From contig NC_091120.1 in NCBI RefSeq assembly GCF_040183065.1, positions 182,281,896 through 182,345,895 on the forward strand: 64,000 bases of DNA, written 5' to 3'. Positions within the stretch are counted from its first letter, which is position 1, and every line of letters starts with the position of its first letter. The notes under the pieces are model-generated. The model searched no databases. It was not told the DNA's origin and saw nothing but the letters and a program-made list of their open reading frames with translations. The stretch is from Periplaneta americana (taxonomy: Eukaryota > Arthropoda > Insecta > Blattodea > Blattidae). Positions 61,963-64,000 of this stretch are shown here, in pieces. The translations under genes were made by a program, and so were the position numbers.

Positions 61963-63693
61963 GAAGAGATGCAAAGGCAGTCTATTTGAAAATATCACGC
62001 CAGCTACATCCTGAAATGACTGAGGTGTAGCCTATACCAATGACAGACAAACTGGTTTGTGTATTTATAAACATAACAACTGTACATAAAAATAAGAGGA
62101 AGAGAAATTCTGAAATGATAATACAATAATATTTATTGTTATCAACATCTGGGGTGCCTCCACAGAAATTCTGTAATTTTATACAGCCAACTTTAAGTGT
62201 AACAACAGTTGTTCTCTCTCTCCTAAATATATTACAAAAGGAACTTATATTTTTTAAATGTCTTTGTGTCCAATGCATGCATTATGGTACTGTAAATGGA
62301 AATGTAGCAAATCAGGCTAACAAAAGTTTTTCAAGCATACAATGTGATGAAGTCTTGAAACACGAAGCTATTATCTATAAATAAACTGTGCATAATTAAA
62401 TAAAAATTGTTTATATGTCTACCTACATAAAAATACATGCAATGTGTTATATAAAAATTAAAATAAACGTAATACTGGTTGCTGTTGATAAAATGTATGT
62501 CACAAATCTGGCTTTCAAACATACTGTAAGTATATTATTTCATATTGTACTTATGTGAGAGTAAAGAACAGACTCTGTCAGAAATGTAGGAAAGGTAAGT
62601 GGGAACGAGGATTTTGTACTGCTATTGAACCTGAAGATATCGGTTTTGACAAAAAAAAAAATAATAATAATTAAAAAAACCACACACGCACGCACATGCA
62701 CACACACACAAAGAAACAGGCAACTTTTCTTTTAATAGAAGTCCAGTCATCTTGGGTTTTTCTTTAGTTTGTTAACAACATCTCAACATCTTGTGGAGAA
62801 CCTTGATGTCACAATGGATGTCAAATCAAAAGTGTTATGTACATGTATGTGAATCATTTCGATGAAATTATAGATAACAGAATTATATGCTGTCAATGCT
62901 TAAAAACTCAGTAAAAATGCTACAACTTATCACATTGAGGAGAGGGTCTGGACCCGATGGATTCCCCCCCCCCCCCCAAATCGGTGTGCCCTTGGTGTCA
63001 TCTGTGTTTTTCTTTTCCTTCTTGTTGTTTTTTCACTGTTTTAGGCAAATTAGTTATATTTCAAGTACCTCTGCATTAAAAATATATATTGTTCTAAGTA
63101 AATTATAAAATAGATTCAGTATTGTATAAGAGCTCACCTAGAAAATGAGTTATGAAGAATTTGTGATGAGAAAGGAGTCTATTTCATATGGGTTCATAAG
63201 TTAGATTTTCGCATTTGAATTAGTTTTGTAACCAGAAACATTTCCTTTTACAAATCAAAATTGTATCTGATTCATCATCTTCAATGTTAAAAAAATTGTA
63301 GTTGTATACTTGGTATCATTAGAAAATACTGTAGTTGTATTATTTTTCTGATTTTAAGCATTTTTTATATTTCTCCGTGCTTTTTTAAGTAGCACATTAA
63401 TTCCAATTTCAGCAGTTGAACTTTTATTCATAATCTTAGTATTAGTTTTTTTTTTTTTAATTAACAAAATATCCCTCTCAAAATTGTAAGATGTCCCTCG
63501 ACTATTTTGGTATCTTTATCAGTGTGCCAAAATTTGAAAACAGTAGAAATATAAGTTCAGACTTCAAATCCTGGCGAGCACATTTCTTCCATTCATCTAA
63601 AACCCATTTTTGTTGAATGTGTGTCTTAAGAGTCCAATGACTATATTTTTAAGACATAATAGTTTCTATCATGATGGTAATATCATAGTCTAA
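61963..63693. other. No recognisable gene
   Basis: AT-rich sequence with a short CA-rich tract (62685-62712) and a poly-C run (62966-62977). Open frames here lack recognisable motifs. Confidence 0.4.
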
Positions 63694-63855
63694 TATATAC
63701 AGTCACGAAGCTTGAGTTGTGAGGGTGCTAGGAAGAATAGACTGTGCCGATACTATTTCGCATTGTCTGTAATGAGGCGACAGTAGCGATCCTAGTGGTT
63801 AGCAACTATCTATGGATGCATATTTACTATGTATTGAGCTTCGTGACTGTATATA
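63694..63855 (-). mobile_element. 162-bp MITE, copy 2
   Basis: TATATACAGTCACGAAGCTT and the inverse ending at 63855. It is the reverse-oriented counterpart of 48944-49105, with the same length. Confidence 0.85.
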
Positions 63856-64000
63856 CTAGATTGTGGTAATATCTTCTCGTAGTTATAGAATTCCTCTATT
63901 GCTTTTATAGCATAGTGACTGACGTCATCAACAGATTTGTACTCCTCTGATCAGCATTCCTTCTTCCCAGGCAAAGATAACTCTCCATCAGTTCCTGTTT

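Overview
This window looks like eukaryotic, almost certainly insect, nuclear DNA. It is AT-rich, intron-rich and gene-poor, packed with tRNA-derived SINEs, non-LTR retrotransposons, mariner/Tc1 and hAT-like DNA elements, fold-back repeats and microsatellites. A large hemimetabolous genome (for example a cockroach or termite) would fit, but that is inference from repeat style. No bacterial gene, CRISPR array, rRNA or convincing functional tRNA gene was seen.

Genes. (1) The left end holds the first three coding exons of CDC5L, the spliceosome-associated Myb protein, on the minus strand. Exons lie at 10743-10699, 6355-6090 and 1565-1435, join in matching phase, and the gene runs off the left edge. 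(2) Between about 39.1 and 45.2 kb, three minus-strand exon candidates join in phase into an acidic, Ser/Pro-rich protein I cannot name with confidence; one join would use a GC-AG intron. A 32-bp microexon at 54.55 kb may belong to it. (3) A decayed retrocopy of TFIIE-beta (GTF2E2) lies at 17.55-18.29 kb.

Layout. 0-11 kb: CDC5L with introns full of a 5'-truncated LINE, SINEs and a SINE palindrome. 11-16 kb: LINE remnants and fold-back repeats. 17.4-20.3 kb: a dead Tc1-like element with the GTF2E2 retrocopy in its left terminal repeat and a second DNA element in its transposase. 21.2-21.9 kb: a 0.63-kb near-perfect palindrome with hammerhead-like motifs in both arms. 22-26 kb: little recognisable. 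26-29.3 kb: LINE relics, including an internally deleted LINE with both ends and a target duplication, split by an apparently intact mariner. 29.6-33.2 kb: a 75-bp satellite of about 48 units. 34-39 kb: a split mariner relic and a hAT-like element with a nested 9-bp-duplication element. 39-46.6 kb: the unnamed gene with intronic insertions. 46.9-64 kb: mainly transposon remnants, a second hammerhead-like fold-back element and paired MITEs.

The two genes show no functional link. The organising theme is serial transposon insertion, and many target-site duplications can be read directly. The best leads are the hammerhead-like motifs shared by two otherwise different fold-back elements, the retrocopy nested in the Tc1 terminal repeat, the intact mariner, and the unnamed split gene.
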